Positions 35,986-43,173 of a stretch of 64,000 bases of DNA are shown one piece after another. Source of the stretch: Hyphomicrobiaceae bacterium (GTDB lineage Bacteria; Pseudomonadota; Alphaproteobacteria; Rhizobiales; Hyphomicrobiaceae); assembly GCA_020638055.1 (NCBI GenBank), contig JACKJH010000001.1, positions 620,001 through 684,000 on the forward strand, given 5' to 3'. Numbering within the stretch: the stretch's first letter is position 1; each line of letters opens with the position of its first letter. The notes beneath the pieces are model-generated. The model saw nothing but the letters and a program-made list of their open reading frames with translations, was not told the origin of the DNA and did not search any database. The position numbers and the translations under genes were made by a program.

Positions 35986-37776
35986 ATGATCAAGAAGATC
36001 GTTCTTCCAACAATTCTCGGCATTCTGGCGTTCGGGTTCTGGATCAGCCCAAACTTCAAGGAGATTGCAGCAGGCGTCGCAATCTTTCTTTTCGGAATGC
36101 TGTTTTTGGAAGATGGTTTTCGCGCGTTCACTGGTGGGGCGCTGGAAAAGATACTGGCCAAAACGACAGATTCGCTTTGGAAGAGCATCTCGTTCGGCGT
36201 CATCACGACGACGATCATGCAATCGAGCTCTTTGGTGTCCGTTATAACAATATCGTTTCTGAGCGCGGGGCTGGTTGGTCTTGCCGCGGGCATCGGCATT
36301 ATTTTTGGTGCAAACCTAGGAACAACCACCGGCGCCTGGCTGATCGCCGGCTTTGGATTGAAAGTCAACATTTCCGCCTATGCCATGCCGATGCTGGCGT
36401 TCGGCGTCATACTGGTTTTCCAGAAATCAAAAAGCCTGAAGGGTATTGGCTACATCCTTGCCGGATTGGGTCTTTTGTTTCTCGGCATCCACTACATGAA
36501 GGAAGGCTTTGAAGCGTTCCGTGAGAATATCGACCTCAGCAAATTTGCACTTACCGGCTTTTTGGGACTTATCGTTTTCACGCTGATTGGCATCTTCGCT
36601 ACCGTCGTCATGCAGTCCAGCCACGCCACGCTGGTCTTGATCATCACCGCCATGTCGGTTGGGCAGGTTACCTATGAGAACGGGCTAGCACTTGCTATTG
36701 GCGCCAACATCGGAACAACGATCACGGCCATCATCGGTTCGTTGAGCGCCAACTACATGGGCAAACGACTGGCCGCTGCGCATCTGGTCTTCAATCTGGT
36801 CACCGGTATTATTGCCATCGTATTCATCTCGCAAATTCGATGGGCGGTCGATGGGATCAGCGAGTTTGTGGGCATAGCGGCGAGCGACTACACCTTGAAG
36901 CTGGCGGTGTTCCACACCCTATTCAATCTTATTGGCGTCGCTGTCATGACGCCCCTGATCAATGTTCTAGTCCGGTTCGTGGAGAAGGTTATTCCCACAC
37001 CGGAGGTAAGCGTCGTTGAACCAAAATATCTCAATGACTCTGTCACCGAATTTCCAGAAACCTTCATGGAGGCCCTCCGCAACGAAATCCTGCATCTCTA
37101 CGACAACGCCTTTGAGGTCATTGCGCACGGCATCAGCCTGCATCGTCACGACATCAATTCCGACGTTCCCTTGGAAGACATCGTCAACAAGAGTCGCGCG
37201 GTGATGGAGTTCGACCTTGATTCAAAATACGAAACCCGTGTGAAGAGCCTCTATGCGGCGATCGTTGATTTCATTAGCCGTGCGCAACCCTCGATCTCTC
37301 CGGACTATGCTGACCGGGTGTACGCCTACCGGACCGCGAGCCGAGACATCGTGCAAAGCGTCAAAGACATTAAGCATTTGCGCAAAAATGTTTCGAAATA
37401 CGTGATCTCAGAAAACGAAGCCATACGCCGCGAATACAATGATCTTCGCGTAAAAATTGCCAGCGTTCTGCGTCATATCAACAAGCTTCGAAAAGAGGAT
37501 GAAGACGCGGACGTTCTCGACTTCGATGTGTTCAAGGCCGAAATAGACACTGAAAACAGCATTGCCAATGGTACCCTCGACAAGCTCATCCGAGACCACA
37601 AGATAACTGCAACGCAAGCCACCTCTCTCATGAACGACTTTGCCTACACAAGAGACATTGTCATGTACCTGTCACAGACAGGTAGCATTCTGTTCTCCAG
37701 CAAAGATCCAGGTGAGAGGGAGGCGTCGGAACTTTTGGAGCTTGATCCCGAAGAGTTGGAAGGGACGGCGCCATAG
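35986..37776 (+). CDS. Na+/phosphate cotransporter NptA/YjbB-like with PhoU domain
   Basis: 596 residues. The first ~335 form the NptA/YjbB membrane domain with two QSSS-type motifs (MQSSSLVSVITI and MQSSHATLVLII), each followed by GANLGTT or GANIGTT. The last ~250 are a soluble PhoU-like helical domain (FMEALRNEILHLYDNAFEV, MNDFAYTRDIVMYLSQTGSIL). The family exchanges or imports phosphate with sodium. It follows pit by 280 bp on the same strand; a lone TGTCACA near 35897 is a poor Pho half-site only. Confidence 0.93.
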   Translation: MIKKIVLPTILGILAFGFWISPNFKEIAAGVAIFLFGMLFLEDGFRAFTGGALEKILAKTTDSLWKSISFGVITTTIMQSSSLVSVITISFLSAGLVGLAAGIGIIFGANLGTTTGAWLIAGFGLKVNISAYAMPMLAFGVILVFQKSKSLKGIGYILAGLGLLFLGIHYMKEGFEAFRENIDLSKFALTGFLGLIVFTLIGIFATVVMQSSHATLVLIITAMSVGQVTYENGLALAIGANIGTTITAIIGSLSANYMGKRLAAAHLVFNLVTGIIAIVFISQIRWAVDGISEFVGIAASDYTLKLAVFHTLFNLIGVAVMTPLINVLVRFVEKVIPTPEVSVVEPKYLNDSVTEFPETFMEALRNEILHLYDNAFEVIAHGISLHRHDINSDVPLEDIVNKSRAVMEFDLDSKYETRVKSLYAAIVDFISRAQPSISPDYADRVYAYRTASRDIVQSVKDIKHLRKNVSKYVISENEAIRREYNDLRVKIASVLRHINKLRKEDEDADVLDFDVFKAEIDTENSIANGTLDKLIRDHKITATQATSLMNDFAYTRDIVMYLSQTGSILFSSKDPGEREASELLELDPEELEGTAP

Positions 37777-37818
37777 GTGCACGTATAGTGTCCAAGTTCC
37801 CAGGGGAGTATGAATTTC

Positions 37819-38102
37819 ATGGGTTTAAAATCTATTGTTGAAAAAATTAGTGATCTTGTCGACACAAAGTCAGCGAAGAAAAAAAACGTAGGAAGGAATT
37901 GACTAAGCTGCTCGGCAAAGTGGAAAAAAAACGAGAAAAGATCGAGCGAAAGCTGGCGCATGCTGAAACAGATAAAGAGAAGAAAAAGCTGGAGCGCAAG
38001 CTGAACATCTGCACAGCCCACCTGGAGAAGGGCAAAAAGGTGCTGGAGGAGGAAGCTGAATCAACGACCGACAAGAAGACAGTCGATCTCAACGGTGGGT
38101 GA
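37819..38102 (+). CDS. Small Lys/Glu-rich coiled-coil protein, reading frame changed by -1 at an A8 run
   Basis: ATG 37819 (GGGGAG upstream; 37810 is an alternative) opens a frame MGLKSIVEKISDLVDTKSAK that stops at TGA 37900. At 37881-37887 lies A-AAA-AAC in frame, a canonical -1 slippery heptamer inside an A8 run. A -1 shift there joins it to the frame that runs to 38102, giving a uniform 94-residue coiled coil (REKIERKLAHAETDKEKKK, AHLEKGKKVLEEE). Either programmed frameshifting, a decayed gene, or a homopolymer sequencing error. The downstream frame alone (from TTG 37899) lacks a good ribosome-binding site. Function unknown. Confidence 0.6.
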
Positions 38103-38185
38103 CAAAACGGCGGCTGCAGATACCGTCCAGCGTCTGGGTTAGGGACCTCAAATCCGGGTTCAATTTTGCTAATTTGGAAAGTGCT

Positions 38186-38872
38186 TCAAGGGATGAGCTT
38201 ATATCCCCCGGTCTCCGTCACGAGGAGTTCAGCGTTGGAAGGATCTTTCTCGATCTTCTGGCGAAGCCGGTAGATATGCGTCTCCAGCGTGTGTGTCGTT
38301 ACACCGGCATTGTACCCCCACACCTCGTGGAGGAGCACGTCGCGCGTCACCACCTTCTCTCCAGCGCGATAGAGATATTTCAGAATTGAAGTTTCCTTCT
38401 CCGTCAGGCGGATCTTGCTTTCCTTTTCGTCGACGAGAAGTTTTGATGCTGGTTTGAACGTGTAGGGTCCGATGGCGAAAACGGCATCCTCGGATTGTTC
38501 ATGCTGGCGCAATTGCGCGCGGATGCGGGCCAGAAGAACTGCAAACTTGAACGGTTTGGTGACGTAATCGTTGGCGCCGGCGTCCAGACCAAGAATTTGA
38601 TCGGCATCGCTGTCGTTGGCCGTCAGCATTATAATCGGACCTTTGAAACCGGCCTTGCGCAGCAGCTTGACCGCCTCCCTGCCGTCCATGTCGGGCAGGC
38701 CCACATCAAACAAGACCAGATCGAAATGATCATTCTTTGCAGCTTCTACGCCCTTGGTCGCTGTTGCGGCAATCGACACTTCGAATTCGTCGTGTAGTGC
38801 AAGCTGATCATGGAGCGAAGAACGCAGATCCTCATCATCATCCACGATCAGGATCTTCCGGGCCGTGCTCAT
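38186..38872 (-). CDS. cenR: CenR-type response regulator (OmpR family)
   Basis: 228 residues. Receiver domain with acidic pocket VDDDED, phospho-acceptor Asp56 in LVLFDVGLPDMDG, the Thr/Ser in MLTAND and Lys in VTKPF. The C-terminal winged helix follows (ETSILKYLYRAGEKVVTRDVL, then THTLETHIYRLRQKIE). The overall sequence matches my memory of the alphaproteobacterial CenR, a cell-envelope regulator usually partnered with the CenK kinase. No kinase gene is adjacent, so the gene stands alone. Next to it on the other strand are the remains of an L,D-transpeptidase gene. Confidence 0.88.
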   Translation of the reverse strand: MSTARKILIVDDDEDLRSSLHDQLALHDEFEVSIAATATKGVEAAKNDHFDLVLFDVGLPDMDGREAVKLLRKAGFKGPIIMLTANDSDADQILGLDAGANDYVTKPFKFAVLLARIRAQLRQHEQSEDAVFAIGPYTFKPASKLLVDEKESKIRLTEKETSILKYLYRAGEKVVTRDVLLHEVWGYNAGVTTHTLETHIYRLRQKIEKDPSNAELLVTETGGYKLIP

Positions 38873-39029
38873 TTCTGGTGGGCTCCTTGTGGCGGGTCGG
38901 TTCGGGTGGGTACTTCAAGGTAAGGTGACAATAACACCGGGATTGGTGCTGAGGTAGTATAGCAAATGGCAAAATGCCAGGGCTGCCCCTATCGGAATTC
39001 ACACTCTCACGCCCTTCAAACCCCATAAC

Positions 39030-39387
39030 ATGCGCGTGATGGCGCTCTCAGCAACTGCGAAATTGGGCTGGCTCGGTGCTGGCCACCGGTCATGGCCCGC
39101 GGCGCTGGGGCGAAGCGGCCGCTTTGCGTCCTTCATAGGCCAGACCGTTGCAAAAGACCCAACACGAACCTTCCGGTTCGGCCAATCGCATCTGATGATG
39201 GTTGGCGCGATGCGACAGGAGATCGCAACTAGAATCGGCCGGGTGGTGTTGGACCACAACCAGAAACACTGGGTGCAGAGCAGAGGCAGTGCGATATTCA
39301 TGCATTTGTCGAGGCCTGGTTTTGCACCCACAGAGGGTTGTATCGCCCTGCAGTCGCGCGATCTCAGGCAGGTGCTGGCTTTGCTAG
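39030..39387 (+). pseudogene. Decayed L,D-transpeptidase (YkuD) gene
   Basis: The N-terminal part is in one frame (MALSATAKLGWLGAGHRSWP, then AALGRSG). The middle is in the +2 frame (LCVLHRPDRCKRPNTNLPVRP, DDGWRDATGDRN) and ends at a TAG, where relatives have Tyr in DRNYNRP. The C-terminal part is back in the first frame (VVLDHNQKHWVQSRGSAIFMH, SRPGFAPTEGCIAL). Segments normally present between these blocks are missing. The catalytic C-terminal motif survives, but no continuous protein can be made. The 3' end runs into a composite repeat at 39391. A short expressed remnant cannot be ruled out. Confidence 0.85.
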
Positions 39388-39390
39388 ATC

Positions 39391-39489
39391 GCGTTCACTT
39401 TTCACGGAATCGCGAACGCGATCTATTTTCTTTTATTTTGAGCATGTTCTTCACGCCGAACCGCGTACACTTCGGCTGAACATGCTCTA
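39391..39489. repeat. Composite palindromic element (type D + type A'), copy 3
   Basis: GCGTTCACTTTTCACGGAATC, GCGAACGCG, the CTATTTTCTTTTATTTT linker and the GAGCATGTTC / GAACATGCTC hairpin, as at 17631 and 23701. It has one base change (CACGG for CATGG) and ATCT in place of CTCT. It abuts the remains of the L,D-transpeptidase gene and supplies its last codons and stop. Confidence 0.95.
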
Positions 39490-39577
39490 ACGCCGCTGCC
39501 GAGAATCATCGTTCCCACGTAGGGCGATACTGCGGGTGATGAAATCCTGCGGCGCTGTTGGGCCGACGTGTTCTGCC

Positions 39578-41095
39578 TTATTCAACCGCGACAACAACGC
39601 CGGCGCGACGCGGGTCACCAGCGCCAGCCATTATGCCGTTGCGCGCCAAAGCCACTGCATGCACACCGCCAAAAAACATATTGGGTTCCGGCCAGGCCCT
39701 GGCGTCGGGAAACGCGGTGCGCAAAGCGCTTATCGCTTCGGTGCCGAATTGTTCTTCGTAGCTTGCCGTACCGCACTTTTCGACGTGCAGGCGCGGGGCT
39801 TTTACCGCGTCGGCAAGGCGCATGCCGCGATCGATCATGTTGATTGCAACCTGAAGGATTGCCGTGCGGATACGGTTGGACCCTCCCGAACCCAACGCAA
39901 TCAGTCGTCCATCTACGGTGCGAATGATCGTCGGCGCCATCATGCTCGACATGCGCTCACCCGGGTTCCAGAGACCGAAGCCATCCGGGTTCAAGTCTTC
40001 CTCGCCCAGCATGTTGTTGAGCATGAACCCGTAAGGCCCAACGAAAAATCCATTGCCCTCTCCATTGGAAACCGTGGCCGCAGCCGCCCGTCCATCTGAG
40101 TCTATTACAGAAATATGGGTCGTGCCGCGGTAGGCCTGAGCCCGGCCGGAAATTTCAGCCAGATGCGCTGCCAAGATGTCGGCATCCTTCAAGCGCTCCG
40201 GTGTAGTGCCATGTGTTCGGCGGGCTTCGTTGGTTTGCTCCATGACATCGGCAAGCTGGGTAATCGTAGGCGGGCGATTTCCTGCCAGACTTTCCAATAA
40301 GCGCAGCGAAAAAGCGATCAACGGTCCGCTTGCCGCTGGCGCCGGATTGAGTACCACGTCGGCTCCGTTGTGCCGGGTGACAAGTGGCGCACGTCGTTCG
40401 ACCTGATAACCGGCGAGGTCTGCCGCATCAATGTGGCCACCGCTGTTTGCAGATTGACGGATGATCTCTCGACCCACCTCGCCATCACGAAAGAGCAGCT
40501 CGCCTTGTGTTGCGAGCAGACTGAGCGTTTCAGCAAGTAAAGGATTGCGCAGTTCGTCGCCCTCGCGCAACGGTATGCCGCCGGGAGCAAAAACAGCAGC
40601 GCTGTCGGGGCGGAGTGCATAGATCGGCGCCGTAATGGAAAACAAATAACCCTGGAATGCGTTGACGATAACACCATCGCGAGCTGCCCTGATGGCTGGA
40701 CCGACAAGATCAGACATCGCCAAGCTGCCATGTGCACGATGAATGGCAAAAAGTCCTGGTATAAATCCGGGTGTGGCGGCGGCGCCCAAACCTACGTGGA
40801 ATTCCTGTTTGGCCGGGCCGAAGTCAACTTCAACACCAAAAAACTGGACATCTTGCGGTTGACGTTTTCGGCGCGGTGTATCGACGAAAAAGTCGTAAAG
40901 CACGTCCCCGTCAGCATCGGGATCATGCCCCATCAGGAAACCTCCGCCACCCGGAGAGGCCAATACGGGTTCGGCAATGCAGGCTGCGAATAGGCCAGCG
41001 ATTGCGGCATCAAAGGCGTTGCCTCCGGAGCCGAGTATCTCGGCGGCTGCGCCAGCGGTCGCTTCGTGGCCGGCCGCCACTATTCCTTTGGTCAT
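39578..41095 (-). CDS. Gamma-glutamyltransferase / glutathione hydrolase family protein
   Basis: 505 residues of the Ntn-hydrolase family that hydrolyses or transfers gamma-glutamyl groups from glutathione and related peptides. N-terminal GSGGNAFDAAIAG and EPVLASPGGGGFLM, then the autocleavage and nucleophile Thr in AYRGTTHISVIDSDG that separates large and small subunits. SSMMAPTIIRTVDGRLIALGSGG is the usual small-subunit core. No signal peptide is seen, unlike the secreted E. coli enzyme, so it may be cytoplasmic and act on other gamma-glutamyl or N-acyl substrates. Divergent from the FolD-like gene. Confidence 0.9.
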   Translation of the reverse strand: MTKGIVAAGHEATAGAAAEILGSGGNAFDAAIAGLFAACIAEPVLASPGGGGFLMGHDPDADGDVLYDFFVDTPRRKRQPQDVQFFGVEVDFGPAKQEFHVGLGAAATPGFIPGLFAIHRAHGSLAMSDLVGPAIRAARDGVIVNAFQGYLFSITAPIYALRPDSAAVFAPGGIPLREGDELRNPLLAETLSLLATQGELLFRDGEVGREIIRQSANSGGHIDAADLAGYQVERRAPLVTRHNGADVVLNPAPAASGPLIAFSLRLLESLAGNRPPTITQLADVMEQTNEARRTHGTTPERLKDADILAAHLAEISGRAQAYRGTTHISVIDSDGRAAAATVSNGEGNGFFVGPYGFMLNNMLGEEDLNPDGFGLWNPGERMSSMMAPTIIRTVDGRLIALGSGGSNRIRTAILQVAINMIDRGMRLADAVKAPRLHVEKCGTASYEEQFGTEAISALRTAFPDARAWPEPNMFFGGVHAVALARNGIMAGAGDPRRAGVVVAVE

Positions 41096-41394
41096 GTCCG
41101 ACTTTCAGATTTTGGTCCGCGAGCGTCTTTAGCAAACGGCTCGGGCAACGCAAAGGCGTCGGTGTGGAACGGACACGACAGATCACCGATGCAACGCGTT
41201 TAGCCCGCTGACGTCTGAACCGTTGTCGATCATCTAATAGGTAAAACCAATCGATGTGTCCTTTTGAAAGCCATCACCACTTATTGCCATCTTCAATTAG
41301 ACAGCTCCGGTCCGGCTCGATCATCTTGCGCGGAATCCGATCTGGGAGATCAAGTTTTCGCTTTTGAACCACCAAGGAAGGCAGGACGGGCTAA

Positions 41395-42276
41395 ATGGAC
41401 AGAAGGCTGCTCACGGGAAAACCTTTGCGCGAGCGAATTCTGGGGGAGGTGGCGGCGTTTGTCAGCGACCTGCAACGCTCTGGAAAACAGTCCGGCAGGA
41501 TTGTTTCAATCGCCATTGGCGAGAGCGAACCTGTTGCGGTCTATATTCGAAACCAGGCGCGGGCAGCGAAATCGGCGGGCCTACCGTTTGAGGAGCTGGT
41601 CTGGCCAGAAGACATTTCGCAGGACGAGTGCAAGCGGCGCATTTCCGAATTGAATGAAGCCCCTGATGTGCTGGGGATTATTCTTCAGCGGCCGGTACCA
41701 AAACAAATCAACGTCCGCTCTTTGCAATCAGCAATCCATCCGCTGAAAGATATCGAGGGCATGAACCCGGCGTCGATCGGCAACATTGTCTACAACGATC
41801 TGGCTCTGGCGCCATGCACAGCCGCAGCCTCAGTGGCATTGATCAACGAAACCGGGCTTAAGATCAACGGGCTGGAAGTCGTGATGATCGGCCATTCCGA
41901 AATTGTCGGTAAGCCGGCCGCTTTCATGTTGATGTCAGCGGGCGCCACAGTGACCGTTTGCCATCATCTGACCCGCTCGGTTGCGGCCCATTCACGGCGG
42001 GCCGACGCGGTGCTCGTGGCGGTGGGCATACCTAAGTTTTTAACCGCAGACATGGTCAAGCCGGGCGCCGCTGTCATTGACATTGGTATCAACCAAATCA
42101 ACGGGCCCGACGGACCGACCATTGTCGGTGATGCCGATACAGAGGCTCTGCTCGACGTCGCGAGCTGGGTCACACCGGTGCCAGGTGGTGTCGGTCCTGT
42201 GACTGTTGCCATGCTTATGCGGAACGCCGTTGCGGCCCACCGCATGCAGGATGCCGCAGGTTGGCTGCGAAAATGA
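41395..42276 (+). CDS. FolD-like methylenetetrahydrofolate dehydrogenase paralogue with altered active site
   Basis: 293 residues, full FolD length, with the NAD(P)-binding VMIGHSEIVGKPAAFML and C-terminal VTPVPGGVGPVTVAMLM blocks. Residues align one-to-one with E. coli FolD: Tyr50 is kept, but the catalytic Lys54 is Gln (Y-I-R-N-Q) and Asp121 is Glu (KDIEGMNP), while Gln98 is kept. Lys at this position is needed for cyclohydrolase activity in known FolD/MTHFD enzymes, so this protein may be a dehydrogenase only or have a new role. Start ATG 41395. A normal folD is expected elsewhere in the genome. Confidence 0.88.
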   Translation: MDRRLLTGKPLRERILGEVAAFVSDLQRSGKQSGRIVSIAIGESEPVAVYIRNQARAAKSAGLPFEELVWPEDISQDECKRRISELNEAPDVLGIILQRPVPKQINVRSLQSAIHPLKDIEGMNPASIGNIVYNDLALAPCTAAASVALINETGLKINGLEVVMIGHSEIVGKPAAFMLMSAGATVTVCHHLTRSVAAHSRRADAVLVAVGIPKFLTADMVKPGAAVIDIGINQINGPDGPTIVGDADTEALLDVASWVTPVPGGVGPVTVAMLMRNAVAAHRMQDAAGWLRK

Positions 42277-42326
42277 ACATTTCGGGCTGCTCTAAAACAA
42301 GACTTTAGGCGCCAACAACTCAACTA

Positions 42327-42578
42327 ATGACAATGACCAGAAAAAATCTGGCAGTCGGAGGAAACCACCCAAAACGGAGGGGCATGCTTTTGAATATCTG
42401 CGAACACCATCACGCCGACGTTGGCAGGGAAGTTTCGATCAAACAGAAGTTTCTCTCCATTTCTCCACATTCGAAATTCGCGCAAGGCCAAATCTTGAAG
42501 GTCTCGGGCGATCTGCGCTTTGTGAAGTTCAAAGGGCGCAAGACGCCGATGTGGTTGAACGTTCTGTTGCTGGAATAA
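42327..42578 (+). CDS. Small hypothetical protein
   Basis: 83 residues (or 64 from the internal ATG at 42384, which has GGAGGGG just upstream). Basic, with no signal peptide or membrane segment. The C-terminal 45 residues (KFAQGQILKVSGDLRFVKFKG) look like beta strands with normal codon positions, and an opposing-strand frame is weaker. No family is recognised. It begins 50 bp after the FolD-like gene and might be co-transcribed. Confidence 0.4.
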   Translation: MTMTRKNLAVGGNHPKRRGMLLNICEHHHADVGREVSIKQKFLSISPHSKFAQGQILKVSGDLRFVKFKGRKTPMWLNVLLLE

Positions 42579-42677
42579 GCCCAACTTCAAACGTGCAGCG
42601 CGAGCATGGGAGGAACGTTCACCTTTCATGGGAACGATAACGGGCTTTTATTTTTGCGATTGTTGCCAATTTTTTAC

Positions 42678-42757
42678 GATCGGCGAGGCGGCGTGGCACG
42701 CGCTTCCGGGTTGCGGACACGCACGCAGCTTCGCAACTTCATGCCGCTTCGCCGATC
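42678..42757. repeat. Long inverted repeat flanked by T/A runs
   Basis: GATCGGCGAGGCGGC (42678-42692) pairs with GCCGCTTCGCCGATC (42743-42757), 14 of 15 positions. An inner pair GTTGCG / CGCAAC lies between them. The arms are flanked by TTTTTTAC on the left and ATTTTTTTA on the right, so on the plus strand the structure looks like a large terminator or the 3' end of a small RNA. It starts about 100 bp after the small hypothetical gene. Confidence 0.75.
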
Positions 42758-42838
42758 ATTTTTTTATCGCTTTCTTTGTAACGCATCCCGCCTGATTGAA
42801 CGTCAGGGGTGTTGGGCCTCAGGACCTTTAATGAAAAT

Positions 42839-42862
42839 GGTCCGGAACTGGTGTTCCGGACC
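42839..42862. terminator. Strong 10-bp hairpin, possible minus-strand terminator
   Basis: GGTCCGGAAC (42839-42848) and GTTCCGGACC (42853-42862) pair perfectly around TGGT. Read on the minus strand the stem is followed by ATTTTCATTAAAG. It lies about 310 bp after the amtB stop with repeats in between, so which transcript it ends is uncertain. Confidence 0.5.
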
Positions 42863-42915
42863 GAGTAGACGCTGGTCTCCGGGGGAGAGGTGGAGCCCGC
42901 GCCGTGGGAGCTTGA

Positions 42916-43010
42916 GCATTTTCCGAGGAAGTGGATACCGGTTCGTCGAAGAAAATGCGACCAAACAAGAAGCTAGAATGCCGATCCGTTTCCATCGGAA
43001 TGCGCTCTAG
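42916..43010. repeat. Type-B and type-C palindromes in reverse order
   Basis: The type-B hairpin (42916-42958) appears as its reverse complement: the reverse-complement loop lies between GAGGAAGTGGATACCGGTTCGTCGAAG and the leader GACCAAACAAGAAGC follows. Type C follows at about 42977-43010. This is the B+C unit inverted relative to the copies at 23494 and 24743. Confidence 0.9.
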
Positions 43011-43060
43011 CAAGAGCCATTCTGCGAAATTGCAACACGGCTCTAATTTTTCGAAGAGTG

Positions 43061-43160
43061 ATGTTTAGCTGAACCGCTACGCACTTCAGCTAAACATGCG
43101 CCGTCGAATTGAGGCATGTTTTTCACGCTGAACCGCTGCGCACTTCAGCTAAACATGCGC
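43061..43160. repeat. Two type-A palindromic repeats
   Basis: The first (43061-43097) is a variant with a continuous 13-bp stem, ATGTTTAGCTGAA / TTCAGCTAAACAT, so the left inner bulge is lost. The second (43114-43160) is a normal unit with CGC ends and loop CCGCTGCGCAC. They lie immediately downstream of amtB. Confidence 0.92.
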
Positions 43161-43173
43161 TAGCGTGCCGAAC

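Noticed and set aside
41264..41653. 129-residue frame overlapping the FolD-like gene start
   Set aside because: It runs in another frame over the FolD-like coding region and has no recognisable feature.
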